Positions 51,753 through 59,505 of a DNA stretch of 61,429 bases are shown here, one piece after another. The stretch is from Desulfotignum sp. GTDB lineage: Bacteria; Desulfobacterota; Desulfobacteria; Desulfobacterales; Desulfobacteraceae. The stretch lies in contig JAIPDL010000010.1 of the NCBI GenBank assembly GCA_021737695.1, forward strand, positions 1 to 61,429. The letters are read 5' to 3'. The notes below the pieces were generated by a model, which was not told the origin of the DNA, did no database searches, and was given only the letters and a program-made list of their open reading frames with translations. Every line of letters starts with the position of its first letter. Within the stretch, counting starts at the first letter, position 1. The position numbers and the translations under genes were made by a program.

Positions 51753-53182
51753 TTATTATTTTCCTGGTCCACGGGGAAAGTTACATAAAAACGGGTGCCT
51801 TTTCCAGGCTCGCTTTTGGCGGTAATGGTGCCGTTGTGCTGCTCTATGATGCCGTGGGTGATGGCAAGGCCTAAGCCCGTGCCGTTTTTCTTTGTGGTAA
51901 AAAAAGGATCAAATATTTTGTCAAGGTCATCCGCGTTGATGCCGTCTCCCGTATCACTGACCTGTAACTCAATGGCATTTCTGGTTTCAAGAAAAGTTGA
52001 ACAAAGCTGTATTTCTCCCCCGGCTGAAGTGGCTTCAATGGCATTGAGGGTCAGGTTGATGATGGTCTGCTGAATTTGATCTTTGTCAATGAACACGGCT
52101 GGGAGGTCTTTGGCCAGCTGAGACGTAAGCTTGATGTCTTTGAAATTGGCCTGTTTTCGCGTCAGGACCATGCTCTCTCTGATTACCTCGTTGAGGTTTT
52201 CCTTTTTCTTGAACGGTTTGCTTTGCCGGGCAAAGTCCAAAAGGCTTTTAACGATTTTACGGCAGCGCAGGGCTTCGTTGCTGATGGTGGTCAGTTCCTC
52301 ATAGATCTCGGTTCCCGGTTCAAGGTCTTCCTGGATCAGCATTGAAGAGGTTAAAATGGTGGTGAGGGGGTTGTTGATTTCGTGTGCGACCCCGGCACTG
52401 AGTCGACCGATGGAGACCATTTTTTCCTGCTGCATCATTTTTTTTTCAAATTCAATTTCTTTTGTCACGTCCTTTGAAACTTCGATGACTCCTGTTAACT
52501 CGCCATTTTCAATGAGGGGGTAACAGGTGATGGAGACAAAGTGTTTTTTGCCGTTTTGGCTGATATGGATATGGGTGGCAGAGGATGACTGGCCTGTCTT
52601 TTTGACCTGGTTAAGGGGGCAGGGGTGTTCTTTTCCACTGCAGGGCCTGGATTTGTGGTGGGTGATCTCATAGCAGTGCTTCCCGATCACATCTTCCCGG
52701 GCAAGTCCGAGTTTTTTAAGGTATATCTCATTGATATCAATGATTTTGTAATCCAGAGACATTACGAGCACATCGTCCAGGATGGGGCCGTTGATCATGG
52801 CATTATAAATGGCCTGGGTTTCCGACAGCTCCTGATGGGTTTTCGCATACTTATGGGAGGAGCAGTCTATTTCCCAAAACAGACGGGCGACGTTGTGGGA
52901 CATGGCTCTGACATTAGGGTTTTTTTTGGCAACAATGTCATTATGGATCTCTAAATTGTCGGTCAGCTCGATAATCAGGTCGATATTATCCTTTTCAAAG
53001 AGATCGTTGTAATCCGTGGTGACAAAGATGTTTTTTTTAACGGCTTTGACAAATCCGGGAGCGGTCTTGTCAATATCTGCCACCGCAACGACAACAGGGG
53101 AGACGATTTCAAAGTCGTATTTATTTATGATGTCCATCAGGTACACACATCTGTTTCCAGCTCCAACGATGGCAATTCTCAT
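51749..53182 (-). CDS. Histidine kinase with N-terminal Rossmann domain and Cys-rich PAS
   Basis: 477 aa from ATG 53182 (GGGAGG upstream). Residues 1-120 form a nucleotide-binding-like Rossmann fold: IAIVGAGNRCVYLMDII (GxGxxx), then VADIDKTAPGFVKA, VTTDYNDLFEKDNIDLIIELT, similar to the NAD(P)-binding domain of GFO/IDH or homoserine dehydrogenase proteins. About 140-255: PAS with several cysteines (KHCYEITHHKSRPCSGKEHPCPL). Then HisKA (AGVAHEINNPLTT) and HATPase (QTIINLTLNAIEA, DTGDGINADDLDKIFDPFFTTKKNGTGLGL). No membrane helix. A cytosolic sensor of NAD(H) or redox state is a reasonable inference. Confidence 0.88.
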   Translation of the reverse strand: MRIAIVGAGNRCVYLMDIINKYDFEIVSPVVVAVADIDKTAPGFVKAVKKNIFVTTDYNDLFEKDNIDLIIELTDNLEIHNDIVAKKNPNVRAMSHNVARLFWEIDCSSHKYAKTHQELSETQAIYNAMINGPILDDVLVMSLDYKIIDINEIYLKKLGLAREDVIGKHCYEITHHKSRPCSGKEHPCPLNQVKKTGQSSSATHIHISQNGKKHFVSITCYPLIENGELTGVIEVSKDVTKEIEFEKKMMQQEKMVSIGRLSAGVAHEINNPLTTILTSSMLIQEDLEPGTEIYEELTTISNEALRCRKIVKSLLDFARQSKPFKKKENLNEVIRESMVLTRKQANFKDIKLTSQLAKDLPAVFIDKDQIQQTIINLTLNAIEATSAGGEIQLCSTFLETRNAIELQVSDTGDGINADDLDKIFDPFFTTKKNGTGLGLAITHGIIEQHNGTITAKSEPGKGTRFYVTFPVDQENNK

Positions 53183-53496
53183 GGCAGACCTCCCGGGTAA
53201 AAGAATTTTTGGCATAAATGGTATGGTCACATATCTGGACCCAAACGTTTTACTGCATTTAATGCAGGCAAACGTCTTGTTGTCAAGGGCGCCGGCAGAA
53301 AATATGCTGTTTTTTTTGGCCCTCCGGCCCGGCAGATTGATGATAAAGAACGGGATGGGAAAAATGCAACAAAGGATTGACATTCAAAAAAATATGGTAT
53401 ATGGCTAAATTAGTGTCGACAATCGACATATGCCAACATAGGGAAAATATCCGTATTCGGCATTGATGTTTATAGTATTTGAAAGTGGAGTCACGA
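53183..53496. promoter_or_regulatory. Divergent control region with two dyads
   Basis: Between the kinase gene (minus) and the leader ORF/RidA genes (plus). CTGCAT-TTA-ATGCAG (53253-53267) is flanked on both sides by AAACGT and is nearer the kinase. TGTCGA-CAA-TCGACA (53414-53428) is nearer the plus-strand operon and may be the site for its GntR-type regulator or an activator. No sigma-54 consensus was found on either strand. Confidence 0.45.
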
Positions 53497-53553
53497 ATGA
53501 ATTTAGAAATGAACCCATCAATAAAGGATAAAGAAAAGGATAAAGAAAATTGA
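53497..53553 (+). CDS. 18-residue leader ORF coupled to ridA
   Basis: ATG at 53497 with GGAG six bases upstream encodes MNLEMNPSIKDKEKDKEN and ends in TGATG, where the stop shares its last A with the ridA start. The second half is a direct repeat at DNA level (AAGGATAAAGAA twice). It may carry ribosomes onto the ridA start, whose own ribosome-binding site is weak. No function beyond coupling is proposed. Confidence 0.45.
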   Translation: MNLEMNPSIKDKEKDKEN

Positions 53554-53933
53554 TGCCCAAGCAAACAGTTCATACAGAACAGGCCCCGGCTGCCATAGGT
53601 CCCTACTCCCAGGGCGTGAAAACAGATTCCCTGTTGTTTACCTCGGGGCAGCTGCCCATTGATCCTACCACAGGTAAGATTCCGGAGGGTAATGTCCAGG
53701 ACCATGCCCATATTGTTTTTCAAAATTTAAAAGCCATTGCAGAAGCTGCCGGCACCAGTCTGGATAATGCCTTGAAAACGACGGTTTTCTTAGCGGATAT
53801 CAATGATTTTGCATCGGTTAATGAGGTTTACGGCGAGTATTTTAAAAAACCATTTCCGGCTCGTTCCGCGTTCCAAGTGGCAGCTCTCCCCTTGGGCGGA
53901 GACCTGGAAGTAGAGGCAGTATTTGCTCTATAA
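53553..53933 (+). CDS. ridA: RidA-family enamine/imine deaminase
   Basis: 126 aa, full length. Hydrolyses 2-aminoacrylate and related imines released by PLP enzymes. Diagnostic text: APAAIGPYSQGVKTDSLLFTSGQLPIDP, FQNLKAIAEAAGTSLDNALKTTVFLADINDFASVNEVYGEYF, PARSAFQVAALPLGGDLEVEA (with the catalytic Arg). Co-located with a PLP beta-elimination enzyme whose product is 2-aminoacrylate, so the role is coherent. Translationally coupled to the leader ORF. Confidence 0.93.
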   Translation: MPKQTVHTEQAPAAIGPYSQGVKTDSLLFTSGQLPIDPTTGKIPEGNVQDHAHIVFQNLKAIAEAAGTSLDNALKTTVFLADINDFASVNEVYGEYFKKPFPARSAFQVAALPLGGDLEVEAVFAL

Positions 53934-53989
53934 TTTTGATGGCGTCGTAAAAAATTTCCATCAACTTTCAAGCAAGAAAAGGACAAAAA

Positions 53990-54991
53990 ATGAATTTTAC
54001 AAAATTTCCCAGAAGAAACTACCTTCAGGGTCCCACACCCATTGAAGCCATGCCGCAGCTGAGCAAAGCCCTTGGGGGGGATGTGAATTTGTTTGTAAAA
54101 CGCGATGACCTTCTTCCAGGGGCTGCCGGCGGAAACAAGACCAGAAAGCTTGAGTTTTGCATTGCCGATGCCCTTGAAAATGGGGCGGATGCTATCATCA
54201 CCTGCGGTGCTGTTCAGTCCAACCACTGCCGACTCACTGCTTCCTGGTCTGCCAAAGAAGGCCTGGAGTGCCACCTGCTCCTCGAAGAAAGGGTAAAAGG
54301 TTCGTATAACATAGAGGCCTCTGGGAACAATTTTTTGTTTGAACTTCTGAATGTAAGAACTACTAAAGTGGTTGAAGGCGGTTCAGACATGATGGGTGAA
54401 ATGGAGAAAAAGGCTGAAGAGCTTAAGGCAGCAGGCAAAACCCCCTATATCATTCCTGGCGGGGCGTCCAATCCCATCGGCGCCACAGGTTATGCACTTT
54501 GCGCAGAAGAGACCATGACTCAGATTAACGAGATGCGCCTGAAGATCGATACAATAGTGGTTCCTTCAGGCTCTGCGGGCACTCATGCCGGCATGATTGT
54601 GGGAATGACAGGGATCAACGGCAATATTCCCATTCTTGGCATGAACGTATCTCGGACCAAGGAGGTCCAGGAAGAAATTGTTTATAAACTGGCCATTGAA
54701 ACTGCAGAACGTTTGGAGGTAAAAGGCGGTCTGGACCGGAGTTCTGTTGTCTGTTACGGCGATTATGTAGGGCCTGGTTATTCCCTGCCCACGGATTCCA
54801 TGGTGGAGGCTGTCAAACTTTTTGCCATGAACGAGGCAATTCTTCTAGATCCTGTCTATTCAGGAAAAACAGCTGCTGGGCTCATTGACCAGGTTAGAAA
54901 AGGCACTTTTGCCAAAGGGGCCAATGTCTTGTTCCTTCATACAGGGGGATCTCCAGCCCTTTATTCTTATCTGGATACCTTCAGGCAATAG
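53990..54991 (+). CDS. D-cysteine desulfhydrase / L-cysteate sulfo-lyase-like PLP enzyme
   Basis: 333 aa, tryptophan-synthase-beta-fold PLP enzyme of the ACC deaminase/DcyD/CuyA group. Seen: FVKRDDLLPGAAGGNKTRKLEFCIADAL with the PLP lysine (NKTRK), ITCGAVQSNHCRLTA, PGGASNPIGATGYALCAEE, SGSAGTHAGMIVGM, DPVYSGKTAAGLID and VLFLHTGG. DcyD makes pyruvate, ammonia and sulfide from D-cysteine; CuyA makes pyruvate, ammonia and sulfite from L-cysteate. The adjacent TRAP importer, which favours organic anions, makes a sulfonate such as cysteate plausible, but sequence alone does not decide. Confidence 0.85.
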   Translation: MNFTKFPRRNYLQGPTPIEAMPQLSKALGGDVNLFVKRDDLLPGAAGGNKTRKLEFCIADALENGADAIITCGAVQSNHCRLTASWSAKEGLECHLLLEERVKGSYNIEASGNNFLFELLNVRTTKVVEGGSDMMGEMEKKAEELKAAGKTPYIIPGGASNPIGATGYALCAEETMTQINEMRLKIDTIVVPSGSAGTHAGMIVGMTGINGNIPILGMNVSRTKEVQEEIVYKLAIETAERLEVKGGLDRSSVVCYGDYVGPGYSLPTDSMVEAVKLFAMNEAILLDPVYSGKTAAGLIDQVRKGTFAKGANVLFLHTGGSPALYSYLDTFRQ

Positions 54992-55034
54992 ATCACGGAT
55001 TTTTGATTAAAATAACAGAGACAGGCAAAAAAAG

Positions 55035-55212
55035 ATGAATGAAAAACTTTCTATTGCAGAAGTAGAAGGTTGTTACTGCAAAAACTGGTGAAAACGCAAA
55101 ATGGGAAAGAAGGGTCACAACAGGTGCTTTTGATTTTTTCTCAGGCTTGCCAAATGACGTAACTGCTACTGAGCAGTTATGGAGATTACCACTGTTATCG
55201 GGTGGGTTATAA
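55035..55212 (+). pseudogene. Possible decayed or frameshifted small gene before dctP
   Basis: ATG 55035 opens MNEKLSIAEVEGCYCKNW and stops at TGA 55089. The +1 frame then reads on without a break (ENAKWERRVTTGAFDFFSG and then LPNDVTATEQLWRLPLLS) to TAA 55210-55212, just ahead of the dctP ribosome-binding site. Together they would be about 59 residues with a C-Y-C motif. No family recognised; may be chance. Confidence 0.3.
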
Positions 55213-55232
55213 AAAATAAGAGGAGGAGTAAA

Positions 55233-56303
55233 ATGTCTGAAAAATTGAACATGGGACGTAGACAGTTTATTAAAACAGGTACAGTTGCATTAGCAGGAGC
55301 AGCCACTATGGGAATTTTGAACCCCTTCCCTGTCAAAGCAAAAGGCCAGTATCTTATAAGAATTAACAACAACTTTCCGGACGATGAATTAGTTCCGGAT
55401 GTCGACAGAGAATTCATGGAACTGTTGCGGAAATATTCTAAAGATGAATTCAATGTAAAATGTTTTTACGCTGGTGCGCTTGGAAATGCCCTTGAATCAA
55501 CCCAGAAACTCCAGGTGGGGTCTCTGGAAATTGCAAATATATCCAATTCGAATTTAACCCCGTTTGTCCCTCTTTTTAATGTTCTGGCATTCCCCTATGC
55601 CACTGGTGGGAACATCAGTGAACTTCATGGGCAAAAGCGTGGTATGGAAATTGTTTCTTCACAAATATTCCAGGATATCTGTGTTAAATCTGCCAATGAA
55701 AAAGGCCTTGACATCGGCTTCTGGACTCCCATCGGCTTCCGTCAGCTCTTCACCGGCAAGCATCTTGGAAGTGTTATAAAACGCCCTGAAGACATTAAAG
55801 GTGTCAAGGTGCGTGTCACCGGCTCATATGTTGAACGAAAGATGTTTGAATTCCTGGGAGCCAACCCTGTTCCAATCGCCTGGCCGGAAGTCTTTACCTC
55901 GCTGCAGACCGGCATCTGCGACGTGTTGCACAACAGCAGTGTGGACCTTTACAGTGTGAACTTCCAGGATATTGGATCTTCATTAACCTATACCAATTTT
56001 TACGACACACTGAACCTTTATGTCTCTTCCCATAAATGGGTGAATTCGCTACCTTCACACCTTCAGAAAGCCTATAGAAGGGCGTGTAACGAAGCACAAG
56101 AAATGCAGCGCAGCAAGGAACGCGAGCGCGATGCATTCTGCATTAGCAAAATGAAAGAGGCTGGGGTACAATATTATACGCCCACTAAGGAAGAAGCCAA
56201 ACTCTGGTATGACGCTGTTAACTATAATCTGCCCATGTGGGAGCCGGTAATTAAAAAAGTGGCCGGAGATCTGGGGCTCTTCAAAAAGATTCTCAGCGCC
56301 TGA
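55233..56303 (+). CDS. dctP: TRAP transporter substrate-binding protein with Tat-type signal
   Basis: 356 aa DctP-family protein. Signal has a twin-arginine motif (GRRQFIKTGTVALAGAATMG), so it is probably exported folded. Mature part: IRINNNFPDDELVPDVDREFMELLRKYS, AGALGNALESTQKLQVGSLEIANIS, and the ligand-binding region LKGVKVRVTGSYVERKMFEFLGANPVPIAWPEVFTSLQTGICDVLHNS-like, with the Arg (KVRV) that binds the ligand carboxylate in the family. AGGAGGAG precedes ATG 55233. Confidence 0.9.
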   Translation: MSEKLNMGRRQFIKTGTVALAGAATMGILNPFPVKAKGQYLIRINNNFPDDELVPDVDREFMELLRKYSKDEFNVKCFYAGALGNALESTQKLQVGSLEIANISNSNLTPFVPLFNVLAFPYATGGNISELHGQKRGMEIVSSQIFQDICVKSANEKGLDIGFWTPIGFRQLFTGKHLGSVIKRPEDIKGVKVRVTGSYVERKMFEFLGANPVPIAWPEVFTSLQTGICDVLHNSSVDLYSVNFQDIGSSLTYTNFYDTLNLYVSSHKWVNSLPSHLQKAYRRACNEAQEMQRSKERERDAFCISKMKEAGVQYYTPTKEEAKLWYDAVNYNLPMWEPVIKKVAGDLGLFKKILSA

Positions 56304-56320
56304 TATTCGTTAAAAAACCA

Positions 56321-56354
56321 TTTGCAATGCGGGCTGTAATGCCCGCATTGCAAA
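56321..56354 (+). terminator. Intergenic hairpin between dctP and dctQ
   Basis: TTTGCAATGCGGGC pairs with GCCCGCATTGCAAA (14 bp, six-base loop). It has only a short A/T tail, so it is more likely a partial terminator or a 3' stabiliser that keeps the binding-protein mRNA in excess over the membrane subunits. Confidence 0.65.
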
Positions 56355-56373
56355 AATTGCAGAGCAGAGACCA

Positions 56374-56907
56374 ATGGATAAATTAAAAACTATATTGACC
56401 CTCATGGACGAACGTCTGGAACTCTGGGCGCTGACTGTTTTCTACCTGTATTTCATCATTATTGTCGTTATAGAAGTCGTCATGCGCTATGTTTTTAACA
56501 GTTCAACAATAATCGGTGAAGAAACCGCCCGTCATTCATTTATCTGGCTTTCATGGATTGCTGCAAGCTACGTTACCAAAAAACGTACCTATATCCGGAT
56601 CACAATGTTTGAAAACAAAATCCCCTTTAATGTTAAATACTATTTAAGCGTTATTTATAACGTATTGTTTATCATATTCTGCATATTGACGTTTGTGTAT
56701 GTCATGCCAATCATGCAGACACAGGCAAAGTACGGCACACTTTCACGAGCAACTCAATATCCCATGTGGATTCCTTATCTCGCCGTTCCGGTCGGATATG
56801 CAATGATGATGTTCAGGGTGATACAAAATATGGTGATCGACTTCAAGGACTGGAAAAAAGGCCTGCCTGCTGGGGTAGCCGCAGCTGAAGAAGAAACCCG
56901 GATCTGA
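56374..56907 (+). CDS. dctQ: TRAP transporter small membrane subunit
   Basis: 177 aa, four helices. Typical DctQ text: IVVIEVVMRYVFNSSTIIGEETARHSFIWLSWIAASYVTKKRTYIRI and QYPMWIPYLAVPVGYAMMMFRVI. Precedes dctM by 34 bases. Confidence 0.9.
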   Translation: MDKLKTILTLMDERLELWALTVFYLYFIIIVVIEVVMRYVFNSSTIIGEETARHSFIWLSWIAASYVTKKRTYIRITMFENKIPFNVKYYLSVIYNVLFIIFCILTFVYVMPIMQTQAKYGTLSRATQYPMWIPYLAVPVGYAMMMFRVIQNMVIDFKDWKKGLPAGVAAAEEETRI

Positions 56908-56941
56908 TTTTTTCAGAATTTGATATTAAGGAGATTAGACA

Positions 56942-58228
56942 ATGTTGGAAACAGGAATACTTATCGGGATTGTCCTGATGTTCATATTATTTTTTATCGG
57001 TGCTCCGGTTTTTATATCCATTGGAATTGCTTCTGTGTCCATGATTATTTTCAGTGGAAGCTACGAGCTTTTACCGAACATCGGCCAGTGTTCTTTTGAA
57101 GGATTGAATTCATTTGCATTTTTATCAATCCCACTCTACATCCTGACGGGCGATATCATATCTGAAACCGGTGTGACGGAAGATCTGCTGAACTTTGCCG
57201 ATGCCCTGGTGGGGGGTATAAAGGGAGGGGTATCGGCATCTGTTATTATTGCATGCAGTTTTTTTGCCGCCATCAGCGGTTCGGTTGCATCGGATGCTGC
57301 GGTTTTCTCCCGGCTCACTATTCCGGAAATGGTAAAACGAGGATACCCGAAAGCTTATGCTGGGGCGCTGGTTGCTGCCGGCGGGTCCACGGCTGTACTC
57401 ATTCCTCCGAGCGTAGGATATATCCTGATTGGTTCCGTATTAGGTGTGTCGATTGGAGATCTTTTTCTTGCGACTATTTTACCGGGTATCCTTGTCGTCA
57501 TCATGATGCTGATTGTAAATTATATTTATGTGAGCATTAACGGCTTTGATGCTGATGTTTCAGGCAAGGTGTTCAGTTTTTCGAACATGTACAAAAAATT
57601 CTGGGCAGCCAAAATAGGTTTTGCTTTTCCGGTTATTATACTCGGCGGAATCTATTCCGGAATTTTTACACCCTCTGAGGCGGGCGCCATTGCTGTAGCT
57701 GTGGGGTCCCTCCACGGTTTATTTACCGGAAAACTGACAATGAAAAGTTATATCAAAGTTCTACGTTCCAGTGCCATGATATGCGGTATTGTCATGCCGA
57801 TCTTGGCGGTCGCCTATCTCATGGGCCAAACCATGACCTATTTTGAAACGCAGAAACTTGTTTTCGAAGCTTTTATGTCAATCACCACCAATAAATATCT
57901 GCTGCTGACAATTATTTTTATCCTGGTCGTCACATTTGGGATGTTTATTGATCTGGTCCCCAATATTTTAATCCTTGGCCCCCTGCTTTTGCCGGTCGCT
58001 ACAAAAGTAATCGGCATGGCTCCGGAACACTTTTGCATCTGGTTCATGTTTACGCTGTCTTTTGGATTCATCACACCACCATATGGTTTTAATCTGTTTG
58101 TTGTTAGCGGGGCAGCCGACGTGCCGGTGATGGCGCTGGCACGGAAAATGGTTCCGTTTTTACTGGCATTTTTAATCACCAACATTATCATTGCCTTATG
58201 GCCATGGTTGTCGTTGTGCATTATTTAG
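56942..58228 (+). CDS. dctM: TRAP transporter large membrane subunit
   Basis: 428 aa, about 12 helices. Typical DctM text: SIPLYILTGDIISETGVTEDLLNFADALVGGIKGGVSASVIIACSFFAAISGSVASDAAVFSRLTIPEM and GGSTAVLIPPSVGYILIGSVLGVSIGDLFLA, FMFTLSFGFITPPYGFNLFV. Ion-coupled importer that works with dctP and dctQ. Confidence 0.93.
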   Translation: MLETGILIGIVLMFILFFIGAPVFISIGIASVSMIIFSGSYELLPNIGQCSFEGLNSFAFLSIPLYILTGDIISETGVTEDLLNFADALVGGIKGGVSASVIIACSFFAAISGSVASDAAVFSRLTIPEMVKRGYPKAYAGALVAAGGSTAVLIPPSVGYILIGSVLGVSIGDLFLATILPGILVVIMMLIVNYIYVSINGFDADVSGKVFSFSNMYKKFWAAKIGFAFPVIILGGIYSGIFTPSEAGAIAVAVGSLHGLFTGKLTMKSYIKVLRSSAMICGIVMPILAVAYLMGQTMTYFETQKLVFEAFMSITTNKYLLLTIIFILVVTFGMFIDLVPNILILGPLLLPVATKVIGMAPEHFCIWFMFTLSFGFITPPYGFNLFVVSGAADVPVMALARKMVPFLLAFLITNIIIALWPWLSLCII

Positions 58229-58260
58229 GAAACCGCTATCAAAGAATAGTTGAATAACTT

Positions 58261-59454
58261 ATGCATACAATTTTAAAAAGCAAATCGCCTGTAATTGGCC
58301 TCTGCGGCCATTGTGGCTGTGGCCACGCGCACAGCCACAATGGCTTCACCCAGGATGATTCTGCCGGGTTTGCTGTTGTCGCAAGCATCCTTAAGCAGGC
58401 AATGCCCCTTGATACGGCCATCAGGGATATATCATCATCCCCTGATGGGAAGATTAAGATTGTGCTGAACTGCGGGGGGGCAGGGCATGCAGTTTCCGCC
58501 GCCGGATTTACTCCCTTTGAGAAGGATCTTTTAAAAAAAGCAGTGGGCCTGGATGCTGTTTTGCCTCAGGCACTGGGGATGAAGCTCTTTGGCAGGGTAT
58601 ACGGGCAGGGAGCCATGGAGACAGCAACTGCTGTTATCACAGCAGCATCCCTTGCTGTTGTGGATGGATTTGTCCGGCATTACAGCGACCGGGCCGAAAC
58701 GGCTATCGAGCACCTTGAAGGTTCTTGTGGTATCAGTTTGGGAACTGTTATCGATATCCGCGATATAAGTACTGCAGTGCTTCTGGTGATCAATGCTTCC
58801 AAAGGCGGGCTGGGTCCTGTAGAAGACCTGGAAGGAAACAGCGCATCAGGACCGAAAGCAGACCTGATGAAGAACCTTGGATTGTTTGAGCTTCCCACAT
58901 TGGTGGTGGAAAGCAAGGCATATGTCCCCTATTTGTCCGATGATTTAACGGGCAGTGACAGTGTTTTCATGATCCGGGCAAATGAAGAATATGACAACGT
59001 AATCGTTGCAGAATCCATTCAAGAAGCTGCAAAAAAACTGGATGAAAAAGCCATCTATGATATCAAGGCATACCCCCGCCATACCAATGCGCTCAAAAAT
59101 GCCTGTACGATTTTAGGAGATAAGATCATTGAACTTGGCCAGAAACTGAAGGAAGTCGAAAGTTCTGTTGATAAGGTTATCCTGGCCGCTCAATTAAATC
59201 AGATTGCCCGTTCAGATTTTGGCGGTGTCAGTTTCATGAGCAACAGGTTAAATGATATCGTCGGCGGGGCCGGAATTATCCCGGGTACTTCCGCCGTGCT
59301 TTCAATGGTGGTGACAGGGGAATACATCAATGAGTGGATAATCCCGGTCCTGACAGTTGATGATGTATCACGCTACGTTTCCCTGACATGCAAATCTTTG
59401 GGAATTCTTGATCACCGAAAAGATGAAGCACTGACTGCTCTTAATCGGTTTTAA
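58261..59454 (+). CDS. Unrecognised 397-aa protein with N-terminal Cys/His motif
   Basis: Not recognised. Visible: N-terminal GLCGHCGCGHAHSHNGF (three Cys, four His, a likely metal site) after about 12 residues; an alpha/beta-like body with KIKIVLNCGGAGHAVSAAGFTP, TATAVITAASLAVVDGFVRHY, VLLVINASKGGLGPVEDLEGN, NCGG and HTNALKNACTILGD; no signal peptide or membrane segment. It starts 32 bases after dctM and ends before the GntR gene on the other strand, so it belongs to the TRAP/lyase unit. An enzyme of the same pathway is likely, possibly acting on the imported compound. The Cys/His motif is encoded by a perfect DNA dyad. Confidence 0.85.
   Translation: MHTILKSKSPVIGLCGHCGCGHAHSHNGFTQDDSAGFAVVASILKQAMPLDTAIRDISSSPDGKIKIVLNCGGAGHAVSAAGFTPFEKDLLKKAVGLDAVLPQALGMKLFGRVYGQGAMETATAVITAASLAVVDGFVRHYSDRAETAIEHLEGSCGISLGTVIDIRDISTAVLLVINASKGGLGPVEDLEGNSASGPKADLMKNLGLFELPTLVVESKAYVPYLSDDLTGSDSVFMIRANEEYDNVIVAESIQEAAKKLDEKAIYDIKAYPRHTNALKNACTILGDKIIELGQKLKEVESSVDKVILAAQLNQIARSDFGGVSFMSNRLNDIVGGAGIIPGTSAVLSMVVTGEYINEWIIPVLTVDDVSRYVSLTCKSLGILDHRKDEALTALNRF
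58307..58344. repeat. 15-bp perfect inverted repeat inside the Cys/His-motif gene
   Basis: GCCATTGTGGCTGTG and its exact complement flank eight bases (GCCACGCG). It lies at codons 16-28 of the coding sequence and encodes GHCGCGHAHSHNG. At RNA level it would be a stable hairpin about 45 bases after the start codon. Confidence 0.85.
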
Positions 59455-59505
59455 TTTTTTTTAAAAGACAGTCAGGACCAGATAGGTCAATTGTCTTTCC
59501 CGGGA

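Noticed and set aside
53183-53496. Sigma-54 promoter for the Rossmann kinase or ridA
   Set aside because: No TGGCAC-N5-TTGC match on either strand; the nearest look-alikes have wrong spacing.
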